Below are positions 11,667-23,900 of a stretch of DNA of 64,000 nt, piece after piece. The position numbers and the translations under genes are program-made. The stretch is from Gigaspora margarita (taxonomy: Eukaryota > Glomeromycota > Glomeromycetes > Diversisporales > Gigasporaceae). The notes under the pieces are model-generated. The model was not told where the DNA came from. It worked only from the letters and a program-made list of their open reading frames with translations, and ran no database searches. Each line of letters opens with the position of its first letter. Position 1 is the first letter of the stretch. Where the stretch lies: contig WTPW01002252.1 of NCBI GenBank assembly GCA_009809945.1, positions 39,234-103,233 on the forward strand, given 5' to 3'.

Positions 11667-12638
11667 ATTATATTTTTAAATTATTTAATTTTATATTATA
11701 AGACAAAAGCCTATGTTGCTTATAAGCTAAAAATATTGAATTTTAAAGAAATTTTTTAACCAAAAAAATAATTTACAATATCTTGGCAAATTCTTTAAAT
11801 ATTGGTTTTAAAAATATAGTTCCTAATACAATATTGTAGTTTATATAAAGGATTACAACTTTTATTATTGCATTTTAAATGATTTACTTGTAAAAATTAA
11901 GACTTGTATTAGAAATAAAAATTTTTTTTAAAGACGAAAACATATAAAATTTGAGAAAATCTAAAGAAAAAATTCTATAGTAAAAGGTCCAAAACAAAAA
12001 CTTTAAACTTTTATTACACCAAAGTTTTTTAATAATTTTAAAAAATTTTTATAATAAAGTTGATAAAATAGGACTAATATTATATTTTTTACTTAGAAAG
12101 TATATAGCTAAAATTAATATTTAAAGTTTTATTTAAAAAATTAAAATTTTAAAATTTATACAGACACTGCATAACAAATTAAGGGATAGTATTTAATAAT
12201 CTCTCTGACTCTCTTCTCTCTAAAAAATCAGATGATAAATATCCCTACTCTAAGGTAAAAGAGGTATTTTGACAAAGAGAAATATTGTGATGAATTTAGT
12301 TATCTTGTAGTATAATAATTAGAATTGAATAATTTTTATATTAGTCATTTTGTCTCAATAAGAAGAACTGATTAGTGGTTAAATCATTTAATCCTGGTTA
12401 CTAGATCACAAGATATAACCAACTTAGTCTTTTGTTAAGATTTTTTAAACTTTTTTTCATATATTATATACTTGATTATATCTTGTAATTTAATAATTAG
12501 AATTAATTGATCTTGCTACTATTTGATTTATCTAATCAAGACAAATCAAAGAGTATAAAAATTATTTGATCTAATAACTATGTTACAAGATATTTTCAGT
12601 TCGTCATAATAACCTACTCTCTTTAAATTTTGACTTTA
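11667..12638. other. AT-rich spacer without recognised features
   Basis: Very AT-rich. Around 12230-12610 there are loosely mirrored blocks (ATCTTGTAGTATAATAATTAG and ATATCTTGTAATTTAATAATT share a core), possibly a decayed hairpin element. No coding frame of note. Confidence 0.4.
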
Positions 12639-12648
12639 TAATACAATA

Positions 12649-12822
12649 GGATCCCAAAATATATATAGATAGATTAGGTATTAATTTGTTTATTTTTGGG
12701 TTTTTTATGCAGATCTCTTTTATTTTTAGTAATTTTTTTGCTTATTTTTGAGGATTTTTTTGCAGATCTCTATTTTAGTAATTTTATAATTAACCTGATC
12801 TATTTATGTATATTTCAGGTCC
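12649..12822. mobile_element. MITE family D, 174 bp, with 10-bp target duplication
   Basis: Inverted ends GGATCCCAAAATATA / TATATTTCAGGTCC-type. They are flanked by a perfect 10-bp direct repeat TAATACAATA at 12639-12648 and 12823-12832. Two internal TTTTTTGCAGATCT-like repeats. A second copy at 16560-16737 is also bounded by a 10-bp direct repeat. Target duplications of 9-11 bp are typical of Mutator-like elements, so a MULE-derived MITE is the best guess. Confidence 0.75.
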
Positions 12823-13204
12823 TAATACAATATATAAAATCAGTTGTTACTATTCAAAACAGTTAGCTACATTACTATTTTTATATAAAATTTACTTAAT
12901 ATTATGTATTGGTTTTAAACAAGCAAATAAAATTGTTCTTAAAATAAAAAAATTTTTTTATTTTAACAACTTTAATTTTGTCACAATACCCTACTTTACC
13001 TTATATAAAGAATCTAACCAAAAATATATTAAGAGAAAAGAAAGAGAATAGGTCTTTAATAAAAAATAATTAGCAATTAATAATATATTCTAACCAAACA
13101 GTTAATTGAATTGACAATTCATTAATTAACTTTTCAAATATACAATTAATCAATTAATCTAATTAATTAATTAATTGATAATCTAAGAATAATTAAATGT
13201 AATA

Positions 13205-13982
13205 AGGGTGTGATGATTTAGAGAAGTGGCCAGGTTGTCACCCCAAGCGGCAGGTCGAAAGTTCAAATCCCACTGGAGACGTTTAGAAAAATAGGCCTAT
13301 GTTATAGTAACTGTAGCTCAGATCAGTTGGATAATAATACCTGTAATCTTGGTTCCACCATTTTGAATGGGAGCTTCGGCGCAATGGTGTTATTGTTACA
13401 CTACAAATTCAGGAAACTGAAAAAAACAGAAACCCCTTGGCAAACCCCGAGTAAGGAGGTAGATGGATGGCTTCGATGGCACTACCAGAAGAGGTGGGTG
13501 CCAGGCTGGAAAATGAACTTTACGAGGGCTATAGTAGGCAACATCAGCAGTTTACGGAGATCCGGACTGCAAGTATATAGGTAAAGCTGTAGCGTCAGTC
13601 GCTAAAAGAAACTATAGAGTTAATTGGGTAGGATATGTATCGTACTGGTAAATTCTATGTCAATCGGTTTGATTGGCATAGTGCAACAGGTTATATCTGG
13701 GAATTCATTGAAATAGATATCATGCCAGATAATATTGGAGGTTAAATATTAGGAGGTAACAGGGCCAGATAGATAATCAGAGGATTTAAATAGGTAATTC
13801 CTGTAGTTGGGTTGCAGGTATGCCAACTAGTGTGGAACCTTAGGGCGGACCACTTAAATTAGACACCCAAAAAGTGTACGTGTAGCTAGTTGTATTCTCG
13901 TTACTAACTATAAGTCTGTATACCATTAAATTTCTAATAAATTACTCACGGCGAGGCTGCCAAAGTTAAAAAAAAAATAAAA
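13205..13982 (+). mobile_element. tRNA-headed SINE-like retroposon, copy 1
   Basis: Flanked by a perfect 17-bp direct repeat AATAATTAAATGTAATA (13188-13204 and 13983-13999). The 5' head looks tRNA-derived, with a Pol III B-box-like GTTCAAATCCC at 13260-13270. The 778-bp body shares blocks with copies at 14249-15236 (minus) and 58904-59911 (plus): the run after GGTAAAGCTGTAGCG, the GCGGACCACTTAAATTAGAC block, and GGCTAGTTGTA-like sequence. The tail reads AATAAATTACTCACGGCGAG then GCTGCC, AAGTT and an A run. It has no protein-coding capacity (an 85-codon frame inside it is not conserved in the other copies). Mobilisation by a LINE in trans is inferred. Confidence 0.8.
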
Positions 13983-14001
13983 TAAAATAATTAAATGTAA
14001 T

Positions 14002-14152
14002 ATAAGGGCAGTGACAAATATTACGTAATATTCTAGAGGGGGTCAAAAAAATTTTTACATAAGACTAATTATACAATTTGATTGGCTAATTGGTCTTATG
14101 TGGGGGGTAGCTCTCTGATAAAATGATATTACATAATATCTGTCACAGTCCT
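14002..14152. mobile_element. MITE family E, about 151 bp
   Basis: Inverted ends AGGGCAGTGACAAATATTAC and the near mirror ATATCTGTCACAGTCCT, each continuing into GTAATAT / ATATTAC. The centre holds a GGTCTTATG / CATAAGACT hairpin. It lies two bases after the target duplication of the neighbouring SINE. Confidence 0.65.
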
Positions 14153-14248
14153 AATGCAAATTACTATATAAAAATCACTTATAGCAGAAATGTTACATTT
14201 ATCTAAGAAAAACTATTTTTTTACTAAGTTAATGAGCTTTGTTAATTA

Positions 14249-15236
14249 TTATTATTTTTTTTTTGGATGTCAAAGTTTCCGCTCTGGGGAGAAGCTTTTA
14301 TTCAAGTAAATCAGACCACGGGCGCCTCCAGGAGCACCCTGGCATTTGTTACATTGATGAGAGTACAACTAGTTACACCTGCAACTTTTGGTTGCCCATT
14401 TAAGTAGCCACCCGAAAGTCCTACACTAGTTGCCATACCTGCAATCCGCATACTAGCATTGCCTATTTAAACCCTCTGGTCCCTGCGCCTCCTGCCAAGT
14501 CCTTCTTGTATCACCGGTACAGTCCTCCATTACATAAGGCAGTCAAGACCAGTCCCAGATGCATCGCAAAACCCCCCTTAGGACTAGTTTATCCTTGCAG
14601 AACACTTGGTAGAGCAGTCCCTGTCCCATACAGGTATTATCTACGCTTCGGTAACTTACGCATCTGCATTATATCGACACTTGGGGTCAGGGCTAACCAT
14701 TAAACCCCTACCATTACCTACTTCTGCCCTTGTAAGGTTCACTCCAATCCCGATACCCACCACAACCTTCCTATCAGTTCTTCTTCAGTATCTCCAAACT
14801 TCCAAACCAGTTAGCCCAGAAGGGTCAGTCGGCCCGGCTTTAGGTACTGAATGGACTCACTCCCCTTGGTACATGCTGTCGAAACACATGTCCTTTTTCT
14901 CCGGTGCGACTCTGGTAGCCAGGTTGGTGGACCCCCTCCTCGAGGATCTTGTCATTTGGTTCTCTGGCTCCAGTTTTTGATATTCCAATTATGGTTAGCA
15001 CCGTCAAAGATCTTTGCTACTTCCTTACTCGGGACTTTCAAACGGGTATCCATTTTCTGATCCTTGAATTTTGTGCGCCCGACAGCTCCTATTCATGATG
15101 GTATACCAAAGGACTAACGAGGAGAAATGGTACTGTAACACAGGCCTATTTTCCAAAGCATCACCAGTGGGATTTGAACCCTAGACCTGCCGCTTGGGGG
15201 TGACAACTTACTAACTTCTTTAAGTCGCCACACCCC
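14249..15236 (-). mobile_element. tRNA-headed SINE-like retroposon, copy 2
   Basis: Minus-strand copy flanked by a 13-bp direct repeat GCTTTGTTAATTA (14236-14248 and 15237-15249). On the minus strand it begins GGGGTGTGGCGACTTAAAG. The B-box-like GTTCAAATCC is at 15171-15180, and the element ends with GCGGAAACTTTGACATCC and an A run at 14260-14270. At about 988 bp it is near the full length seen at 58904-59911. Apparent short ORFs inside it are antisense coincidences. Confidence 0.8.
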
Positions 15237-15249
15237 GCTTTGTTAATTA

Positions 15250-15594
15250 ATTGAAAGTTATCTAACAGTAATTAGATTAATAAAATTGGCTAGTAGATAC
15301 AGAGCTATCTTTGAATATAATTGAACAATTATATAAAATTCTATATAAACAAATATTTGTTTATATAAAATTTTATATAGTCAGCCAATCATTTTTAATG
15401 ATATCTTAGTATCTATTAGACCAATTTTAATAATTTAATTACTTTAGATTTATTACAATAAGCTTTACAACTTATAATTAATTAACAAAACTTATTAACT
15501 TAGTAAAAAAATAGTTTTTCTTGAATAATTGTAGCATTTCTGTTTATATTATAAATTACTATAACAAAAATAATACAATTAGATAGCATTTGAA
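15250..15594. repeat. Decayed hairpin element (CTAGTAGATAC family)
   Basis: Contains GGCTAGTAGATACAGAGC, two mirrored TTATATAAAATTTTATATA blocks, and AGTATCTATTAGACC on the far side, so it is an inverted structure. The same sequence occurs around 17400-17465 and 18588-18840, where a later element has split it. Confidence 0.55.
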
Positions 15595-16330
15595 CTTGAA
15601 GATCGAAAACCTTTGGCAAGTCCCAAGCAGAGAAGTAGTTGGGCTTTTAACAGTAATATAGAAAGGAAATTGGATAGCATGTATGGGCCAATAAGTAAGC
15701 CTATGACAAGAGGGTTGGAGGACCCTACCAACCGGGCTGCTGGAATCATACTAGAGGAAAAAAATATACATTTCGACAACATGTACCAAGGAGAGGGAGT
15801 CTATTTAGTTCTTAAAGCTGGGCCAACTGATCCTTCTGGGCCTACGAATTGGGAGCAGGCAAAAAGCAGGCTAGGAAAACTAAAAGAGAACTATGTATAT
15901 AGTTACTAGGGCTTGGTGAACTTTGCAAGAGCAGAAATAAGTAATAGTAGCAGTTTAAAGATAATCTCTAACTGCAAGTGGTTCGCCTCAGTAGATGTAT
16001 AAGTTACTAAAGTGTAGGTGATACCTGAGTAGGACAGGGCTACTCTACCAGATCTCTCGCTAAGGATAAATTAGTTTTAAGCAGATAGAAAAATATCTAG
16101 ATTGTGTTCTAGTGATACAAAATAGGACAATGATCAGAAGGTTTAAATAGGCAATGACTGGTATGCGGGTTGCAAGTATGGCAGCTAGATAGGACCTTCA
16201 GGTAGCTATTTAAATAGGCAACCAAAGGTTGTAGATGTGGCTAGTTGTACTATATAAGTTCGTATACAAGATCCTCTAAATAGTAGATCCATCATAAATT
16301 AGACCCAGACGCATATCACAAAATCTATAT
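15595..16330 (+). mobile_element. Degenerate SINE copy, 5' end missing
   Basis: Shares ordered blocks with the SINE copies: GAAAACCTTTGGCAAGTCC at 15606, the GGTTTAAATAGGCAATGACT block near 16140, and GTGGCTAGTTGTAC near 16235. The tRNA-like head is not present and the tail is not clear. Divergence is much higher than in the other three copies. A 98-codon frame at 15613-15909 falls in it and is not considered a gene. Confidence 0.6.
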
Positions 16331-16559
16331 TAATCAAATACGTCCTTTTTTAAACAGTTAGAATGCTTATTATAAATACAAATTGTATATATACTTTAAA
16401 TTTTTTCATTTCAAGATATAAGCTCTCAGTGTGTACTAGACCCAGGATCTACTATATAGTTTAAAAATTGGTGGAATATAATAGATCTGAATCTTGTATA
16501 TAAACTTATATGGTACTCTTGTCAATGTACTATATCGGGTATCTTCCATGCAGGTACCA

Positions 16560-16737
16560 GGACCCCGAAATATACATAGATAGGTCAGGTTAATTATAGG
16601 GCTACTAAAAAAGGAAAGATCTGCAGAAAAAACTTCAAAAATAAGCAAAAAATTACTATAAATAGAAAGGATCTGCATAAAAAACCTCAAAAATAAGCAA
16701 ACTCATATCTGACCTATCTATGTATATTTCGGGGTCC
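16560..16737. mobile_element. MITE family D, second copy, 178 bp
   Basis: Inverted ends GGACCCCGAAATATACATAG and the mirror CTATGTATATTTCGGGGTCC. Flanks GCAGGTACCA and TCAGGTACCC agree in 8 of 10 bases, consistent with the 10-bp duplication of the copy at 12649-12822. Internal AAGGATCTGCA-type repeats are shared. The terminal repeats here are better preserved. Confidence 0.75.
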
Positions 16738-16816
16738 TCAGGTACCCTTATCTAAAATATCTTGAATAAAACTTTTACTTCCAAAGTGAGCACCTTAACC
16801 AGAAAAAAAAACAATT

Positions 16817-17342
16817 AGAGAGCATTCATAAATAATGTTATATTTGAGAGGGGTCCCCAAAATATAATGATTTTTTCAATAGTAGGGGGGTCAAAAAAAT
16901 ATAATGTAATTTTTTTATAAAAATTTGTCTAAAACTTGATCCAGAGGTTCAAATTGGATGATTTAGTACTATTTGAATCATCTCGAGAAGAGGATTCGAA
17001 TGGTACCCAAATTATTTGATTTGGATTACTGGATCACGTTTTATTAATAAAATACATTGGTTATTATATTTTCTTATAAAATTACTATAAAATCAATAGT
17101 TTTTTGTAAATAACTCTTGATCCAGTAGTCCAAATGAAATGATTTTGGTACCATTGGATTCATATTATAGAGACAAATTAAATGAACCAAAATCATTCAA
17201 ATTGGATCACTGGGTTACAATATATTCAAGTTTTTGTAAAGTTATATATATAAATATACAAATTTTTAAAATTTTTTTATATAGTCTAGGGGGGGGTCAA
17301 GAGCTACTATGTAGGGTATATAACATTATTTATAGATGCCTT
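16817..17342. mobile_element. MITE family C, second copy
   Basis: Ends GAGAGCATTCATAAATAATG and the mirror CATTATTTATAGATGCCTTC. The internal order is the same as in the copy at 3051-3584, with GGGGTCCCC, TCTCGAGAAGAGGATTCGAA and GGTCAAGAGCTACTATG. More decayed than the first copy. Confidence 0.7.
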
Positions 17343-17465
17343 CTTATTCAAGAAACTCTTTTTTTTTTATTAAATTAATAAATCTTACTGATTAATTAAA
17401 AGTTGTAAAGCTTATTATAATAAATATAAAAGTAATAAGATTATTAAAATTGGTCTAGTAGATAC

Positions 17466-18579
17466 AGGACCCCTGAATAAAAAAAATTTTATATAGTAAA
17501 CTCTATACGTATACTTTCAAATTTTTTTAAGAAGTTTTATCGTACTATTATACAAATTTTCTTTTTAAGCAATCATGTGTAGAGACCTTCATCGTACATT
17601 CAATATATATTAGACAAAATTGCTTATCGTATATCCATTTAATGATAATATGATTTATCTAGGGTTGGTCAAATCACTGGTCAACCAAAAATTCACTGGT
17701 CAACTGGTCTGGTCAAATTGGTCAAATGGTCTGGTCAAATTGGTCAAATGGCTTAGTCTATTAATAAAATAAAGATAGCATATAAATTAATATATACTAT
17801 ATAAATATATATGCATATATATTCTATATATATTTAAATACCCTTTGACCAATTTGACCGATACTGAACCCTTTGACCAACTGGTCAAATTAGTCAAACT
17901 GGTCTGGTCAAGCTTGACCAATGACCGGTCCATGCCAACTTTGGATTTATCGTATAGTTAATTAATGACCAAGAAAAGATTCATTGTACATTTTTATTCA
18001 AATTTAGTATTATTATTGTAATGTATATTGTATACTTATTATACTTTCTGTTTTATTGTGCACTTGGCACATCGAGGTGTTTGGTATACTACATATAGAT
18101 AGATCAACCTATAGTAAAATGCTATACATTTTAATGAAAATTATTATGATTGAAATAACTAGCAGTAAATGGTACTCGAATTTTATTTTAATTGGGATTA
18201 GAAAAATTATAGGCATAATATCATTATGCAAAGGATAATTTTTGTTAAACTGTAGAAGCTAATTTTATAGACTCAATTTTAATTAAAAATTTTAAGACTT
18301 TTGTAACTGTTGATGAAGATAGATTTATCCAACGATTATCAAATAAATAGTTTACCATAGATAATAATAATGATTAAATATTTGTTGTATATATTACAGT
18401 CAAATTCTATAGTTTTATAGTACATTTTAGCTAAAATTTTCAATAAATATAAAATTTTTGTTGTATATTTTAGGTTTATTTTTGCTGATGTTGTACATTT
18501 TAATCAAATTTAGCTGTACACTTTGCTGGTTTTTCCAGACAGAGTTAGCTATATAAATTTTTTGGTATTCAGGGGTCCT
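17466..18579. mobile_element. hAT-like non-autonomous element, 1.1 kb
   Basis: Ends AGGACCCCTGAATA and the exact mirror TATTCAGGGGTCCT, flanked by a perfect 8-bp direct repeat GTAGATAC (17458-17465 and 18580-18587). Short inverted ends plus an 8-bp duplication are the hAT signature. There is no transposase frame inside. It hosts a younger 284-bp element at 17660-17943 and itself sits inside an older hairpin element. Confidence 0.8.
17660..17943. mobile_element. hAT-like element built of TTGGTCAAAT repeats
   Basis: Ends TAGGGTTGG and CCAACTTTG, flanked by a perfect 8-bp direct repeat GATTTATC (17652-17659 and 17944-17951). The left half is a degenerate tandem of TTGGTCAAATGG; the right half carries the complementary TTTGACCAATTTGACC. 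A central AT-rich loop lies between them. Same design as the elements at 933-1348 and 58199-58483, but with a different repeat unit. Confidence 0.8.
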
Positions 18580-18587
18580 GTAGATAC

Positions 18588-18957
18588 CAAGATATTATTA
18601 AAAAATGATTGGCTAATATATAAAATTTTATATAAAAATGTTTGTTTATATAGAATTTTACATAGTTGACCAATTATATTCAAAGATATCTTTGTATTTA
18701 TTAGGCTAATTTTAATAATTTAACTACTATTAGATTTGTTATAATGAACTTTACAACTTTTAATTAATGACAAGATTTATTAATTTAGTAAAAAAAATTT
18801 TTTTTTAAATAATTATAGCATTTCTACCATAAGTAATTTTATATAGTAATTTGTATTTTAGTTAGTCTTTTTTTTTTACTCTTATAAAGCAATGCAAAAA
18901 ATTACTATTGCAAAACTTTATTATAGTTTTTAGACTTTTTACACTATATATGCATCA
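18588..18957. repeat. Right half of a split hairpin element
   Basis: Continues the CTAGTAGATAC-family hairpin interrupted by the hAT-like insertion: ATTGGCTAATATATAAAATT, TTTACATAGTTGACCAATTA and AGGCTAATTTTAATAATTTA pair with one another and with 17400-17457. Followed by ordinary AT-rich sequence. Confidence 0.5.
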
Positions 18958-18965
18958 ATACTACA

Positions 18966-20657
18966 CTAGAGTTGCGACCCAAACCTACTAGTTTGGAATT
19001 TGGTAAAGACCCAAACAGTATTTACTAGATTTCGCAAAATGCTTCTAATTTGCCGTAATGTCAAACATTTATGACATGTAACTTATATTATGGCTAGAAG
19101 TTCCAAATTTTTACATGTAAAAACTGGTTTGGGTCTAATCCCAAATAAGGATAGGACATGTAGTATTGATTATTAACATACAAAACTTTATCCTAGTTAT
19201 TCGTTCCCTAACAATTATATATCGTAATAATTGATTCTGAATCAGATTTTGCCTATATATATAAATTTTTACAAATTAGCTAATTGTAAACTTAATCGTT
19301 GCTTATCTTTTATATAATTTGAGAATATACTAGCACCTGGCCTGTGGTACTGCCAAAAAAAAACTTTAAAATTTTAAAATCTGTAAATTCACATTATAAA
19401 TATGCTGAGTTAGTTTGCATTAAAAAATTCTGTTACTGAACATACTATTTTATTAACTACAGTAAATGGTTAAGATTGGGTTGGTTTGCATTAAAATTGT
19501 AATATGCAAATAATTATATGTCGCAATAATTACAAATTTAAATAGTATCAACATAATTTAAATTTTCTCATGGTCTGATTACGGTCTTTTGATATAGCGA
19601 AATTTTTTCTTTTTATTCTCATATTAAGCAGTGCCAATTACCATTTATTATACACTCACATATACGTCATGATTATAACTTGCTCATCGATATATTAATC
19701 TTAACATTTTGATAACAGGTTATATAACCAATCAAAAAGCGTCAAAGCACAATAACTTGATTATATTACTATATTAGTTTTAGTACACTGATCACCTTTT
19801 GAACATATCCATAATTTTATTGGTTGGTAGATTGACATAAAACTACGAATCATTAAAAAAATTAGTTGATTATCAAATAATCTAGACAGCAAAAAATTAC
19901 AACCAAAAATTCTAGAAATCAATCATCTAAATATTTGGTTGAATGTAATTTTTTTTTATATTTACTAATATACATACTATTTTATTTTTATTAATCTTAT
20001 GTTTATCAATCGCAGAGTATTTACCGTGTTCTTGCACTTGCACTTATTCTTGCACTTATTTGAACTTGAGACTATTATACAAAGCGTTTTCAAATTCGTG
20101 AACTTTTTTTAGCCCAAAATAGGTTGTAAATATTAGGCAATCAAACAACAAAAGTAAATTTGGCAAATTCACATTTTACGATTTGGTGTTGTTTAAGGGC
20201 GTTAATAAGGGCGTTAAAAAATGATATGAAATTACACAACTGTTATAATAATTACTCAGCTATAATAATCGTTATAATAATCCTACGTATTTCTGGTAGT
20301 TTTCCTACATTTAGGTCACATTTTTTGGATATGACCAATCAAAATGTTAAAGCGAACTGATCCAGAATTGAAGTATATAACTTAGATAAATTAGAATGTT
20401 AAATACACTTATATTTAATTTTTCTATATAAATTTTGATGGGATAAAATTTGCATGATTTGGAAACATGCGCAATTTATTGAATAATTTAAAGATTATAT
20501 TATCACATGCACAATTATTTAATGAATTAATGGTCTTTGAGTTTGACACTATATTTGGGTTTTGGTCATGAGCCCAAACTAGGTAGAAATACCAAATCCC
20601 AAAACCAAACTATGTAGAAATGCCGTAATTAAAAAAAAGGATTTGGGTCGCAACTCT
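18966..20657. mobile_element. hAT-like non-autonomous element, 1.7 kb
   Basis: Left AGAGTTGCGACCCAAA starts at 18968 and its mirror TTTGGGTCGCAACTCT ends at 20657. ATACTACA stands at 18958-18965 and again at 20658-20665, an 8-bp target duplication (the left one is followed by two extra bases CT). Sub-terminal CCAAACTAGGTAG-like repeats occur at both ends. There is no transposase; a 66-codon frame inside shows no family. It contains a sequence (19665-19860) also present just outside it at 20770-20960. Confidence 0.7.
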
Positions 20658-20769
20658 ATACTACATTTAGTATTTGATTCATTAATAAATTTTACTATAA
20701 TTTACTATTATAAATTGATATTTAATACTGTATATAGTTAAAATTGATTTGATACTATTATTATTAAAC

Positions 20770-20960
20770 AATTGTCATAACTTGCTTATCAATATTTTAG
20801 TTTTAATATTTTGATTATAGGTTGTATAACTAATTAAACATAATAACTTGATTATATTGCAATATTATTTTTAGTATACTAATTACATTTTGAATATAAT
20901 TATAATTTTATTAGTTGGTAGATTGATATAAAACTATGAACTACAAAAATCACTAAAAAC
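20770..20960. repeat. Diverged copy of 19665-19860
   Basis: Both stretches read in order: ATAACTTGCT(T/C)ATC, GGTT(A/G)TATAAC, ATAACTTGATTATATT, TTTTATT(A/G)GTTGGTAGATTGA and AAACTA. One copy is inside the 1.7-kb element and one outside. This suggests a separate old repeat family rather than part of the hAT-like element. Confidence 0.55.
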
Positions 20961-23900
20961 TTAGTGCTATAAACTACTATATAAATAACCTGAAACTGTC
21001 ACATTTTATCTTTTAAAACCTATTAATAAACTTTTAGGTCTTTTGTATAAGTATAGGTCTAATAACTAGAAAATTTATATATAGAAATTTATATAAAGAT
21101 TAGTATATATATTGCATATCTAATATATAAATTTAGCCTTTTATATATATGTACTTATAGTTGGTAATAGAATTTTTAATTTTACAAATGCTACATAGCT
21201 TTTTTTTTAACAATAATTATAAATGTTTATACAATTATACTAACTTTCAACTTTGCTAATTCAAATCATTTCAGATTAAAAATTTATTCTATATACTTTC
21301 TACATAAGAGTCGTGTTATTAATCACCTGATTATTTTTTATCAGAGGCCTACTCCTCTTCCCTCTTCTTTAATATATATATAGTCAGATTCTTATATATA
21401 ATTTCAATTTTTTTTACCCCTCCCCTAAAAAATCACCTAATTTTTGTCACTCTTCTAACCTTATCTTAACTCTCTAAATTCTAAATATTCCAAATATACA
21501 AATTGCATTTTCTGCAACTAATCAAAAAGCCAATTTCATTGGCTATTTAGTACTAGCTATAATAATATATTTCAAATTATTGTTTAGAGCAAAGCAAAGA
21601 ACTTATATTTCTATATGCTTTGATAATTGAAATTCTGGTTTTAATGCATTTTAATAGAAATATCAAAACTATAGTGTTAGCATTTTCTAACTGTAATACT
21701 TCTAAAAAATATAATCTGTAACATATGTATATGCCAGATTTTTTAGGGCTTATCGAATACTTTTATAATAAAATTATCATTATAAGCTCCAGACTTATAT
21801 TGGTTTTCAGTTTCAAGTTTATAATACTATTGTACAATTTTTTTTTTCAAATCTCTTAAATATAACAAACATTTAAATTTAATATCTCTATACAAATCTT
21901 ATTAATCACCAATGCTTAAATTCTACCTACTACTTTTCTTTTTCATTTATAATTACTATTCAAGGCTTTATTCTACTCTTACTAATTAATACTATATCTT
22001 AATATTCTTTTTGCAAAATAGCTTCCAATACTAAATATATATTTTTTTAAAACATCTATATAAAGCTATTTTCTAAATGTACATAGGCAATCAAATTTTA
22101 GTATTTAAATTAGATTATATAAATTTGATAATCTAATTTTTAAAGCAACAATTTAATTGGCTTTTTCTAAATATAAATCTTTCTAAATATATATTTTAGA
22201 CTTGTTTGTACATATTGTATTTATAGAAGTAACTATAAATCTTAACTATTTTAATAGGTTTATATTACAAATAAAGTAGTTTAAACTTTAATTTTTGTAT
22301 ATAATTTTTTAATTTTATTTAAACCAATTTGTATAAAGTATATTTAGTACTATAAAGCAACTAGTTAAATTATTAATAAAAATAAAAGCAAACCCTTATT
22401 TTATACTAAAAAAATTATTATTGTTTAAATTTAAAAAAATTATAATAAACAATAAAAATTTATATACAAAACTTTTTTTAAAAAAAAACAATCAAAATAA
22501 TACAAATCAATAAATTAAAAAATAAAAAGTATAATTTTTATCAAAAAAGATAATAAGTCTATTATAATTACAAACTTATAGTAAATATAGTAGCTAAAGC
22601 TAAAATTATAGAGTCTATATTTAAATTAATAATACTGATCAAAATTCATTTATATTTTTTTATAAATAAAACTAACTCTAAACCCTAAAAAAAAGTCTAA
22701 CAAAAAAGGCCCCAAAAAGGTTAAAATTTAAGATTAAAATATTTTAAAATTTTAGCTTTAGCTACTACAGAACATATTTTTTACTTATAAAAATACATAA
22801 ACAATCTTATTTTAAAAAAAGTATAAATTGGCATCTTCAACTTTGAAATACAAGAAAAAAAACATTATGTATTGATAAATAATTTATTATATAAAACAAA
22901 AGATCAAACAATTTCAAAATAAAATTTATTAAAAAGCAATCAAGTTTTTAACTAATGAATTTAATATAATTATTAGCCCTTCTTTTGAAATTCAAGCATA
23001 GTAAACAGAAAAAAAAACAGTTAGAAAGATGCTTTGTTGGTCTTATTATAAGTTTTAACAAAGATTAATTTCAAAAATTAAAAAAATTTATGTAATAATT
23101 CAAAATAAAGCTTACATGTCAAAAACATGCAGTTGGTATGGAAATAATAAAATATTAGAGAATCAGAAACGTATAAATGCAAGAATTGTGTCATAAAAAT
23201 AGAATGGTATCCGAGGAATATTCCTTTGGACTTTGCTTGATGGAGGCATAATCTTGTCATAAGACATCTTTATGCAGAAAATAATAGCTTTACTTAGTAA
23301 TACAGTACTTAGTATTGATTATTATTGATACAGTATGTTAAAATCCATCCAATCAATGTTACTTATCTGTTAGATGCTATAAATTATATATATCATAAAG
23401 CAGCTTTAATTGATTACGTATCATACGTATAGAAAAAAATGAATGTTTGCCCTTTAAGTATCTTCTGAAATTTTTCTTATTAGTAATTATGGTAATATAA
23501 ATCTGGTTCATGAATTCCTTAAGCAAATATTAGAAATATATATTAACCGAAAAAATTCTTCAAGCTATTGTTCTAAAATCAAAAATCAAGTATTTATTCG
23601 AAAAAGAAAATGTGCAATCGAAATTTGTGAATTCGTAAATATATACAAAATAATTACTCTATAAAATTATTTGCTTTCATTAAGGCATACCTAAATTTCA
23701 ATCAAATAGCGTTAACTTTTTCCGAATATGTTTTTTTTATTATTACTAAAGAAGTTCTCAAGCGTTGTGTCGGGAAGGAATTAAATTTTAATTGGTGGAA
23801 AAATATACTAGTTTTTCAAAATCAAATACACGTTTATCATTAACATTAGCACCAATATTATGATTAATACAGTAATAATTAGAATACGTGTTATAATCGA

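Noticed and set aside
12806-13051. 81-codon plus-strand frame
   Set aside because: Lies partly in a MITE and AT-rich DNA; Lys/Phe/Tyr/Ile-rich composition expected from base content, no domain.
13260-13271. tRNA gene signal (B box)
   Set aside because: The B-box-like sequence belongs to the SINE head; no full cloverleaf with acceptor pairing could be drawn, and it recurs in other SINE copies.
14506-15060. Frames of 65, 124 and 69 codons
   Set aside because: They lie antisense in a SINE copy; the frames are not maintained in the other SINE copies.
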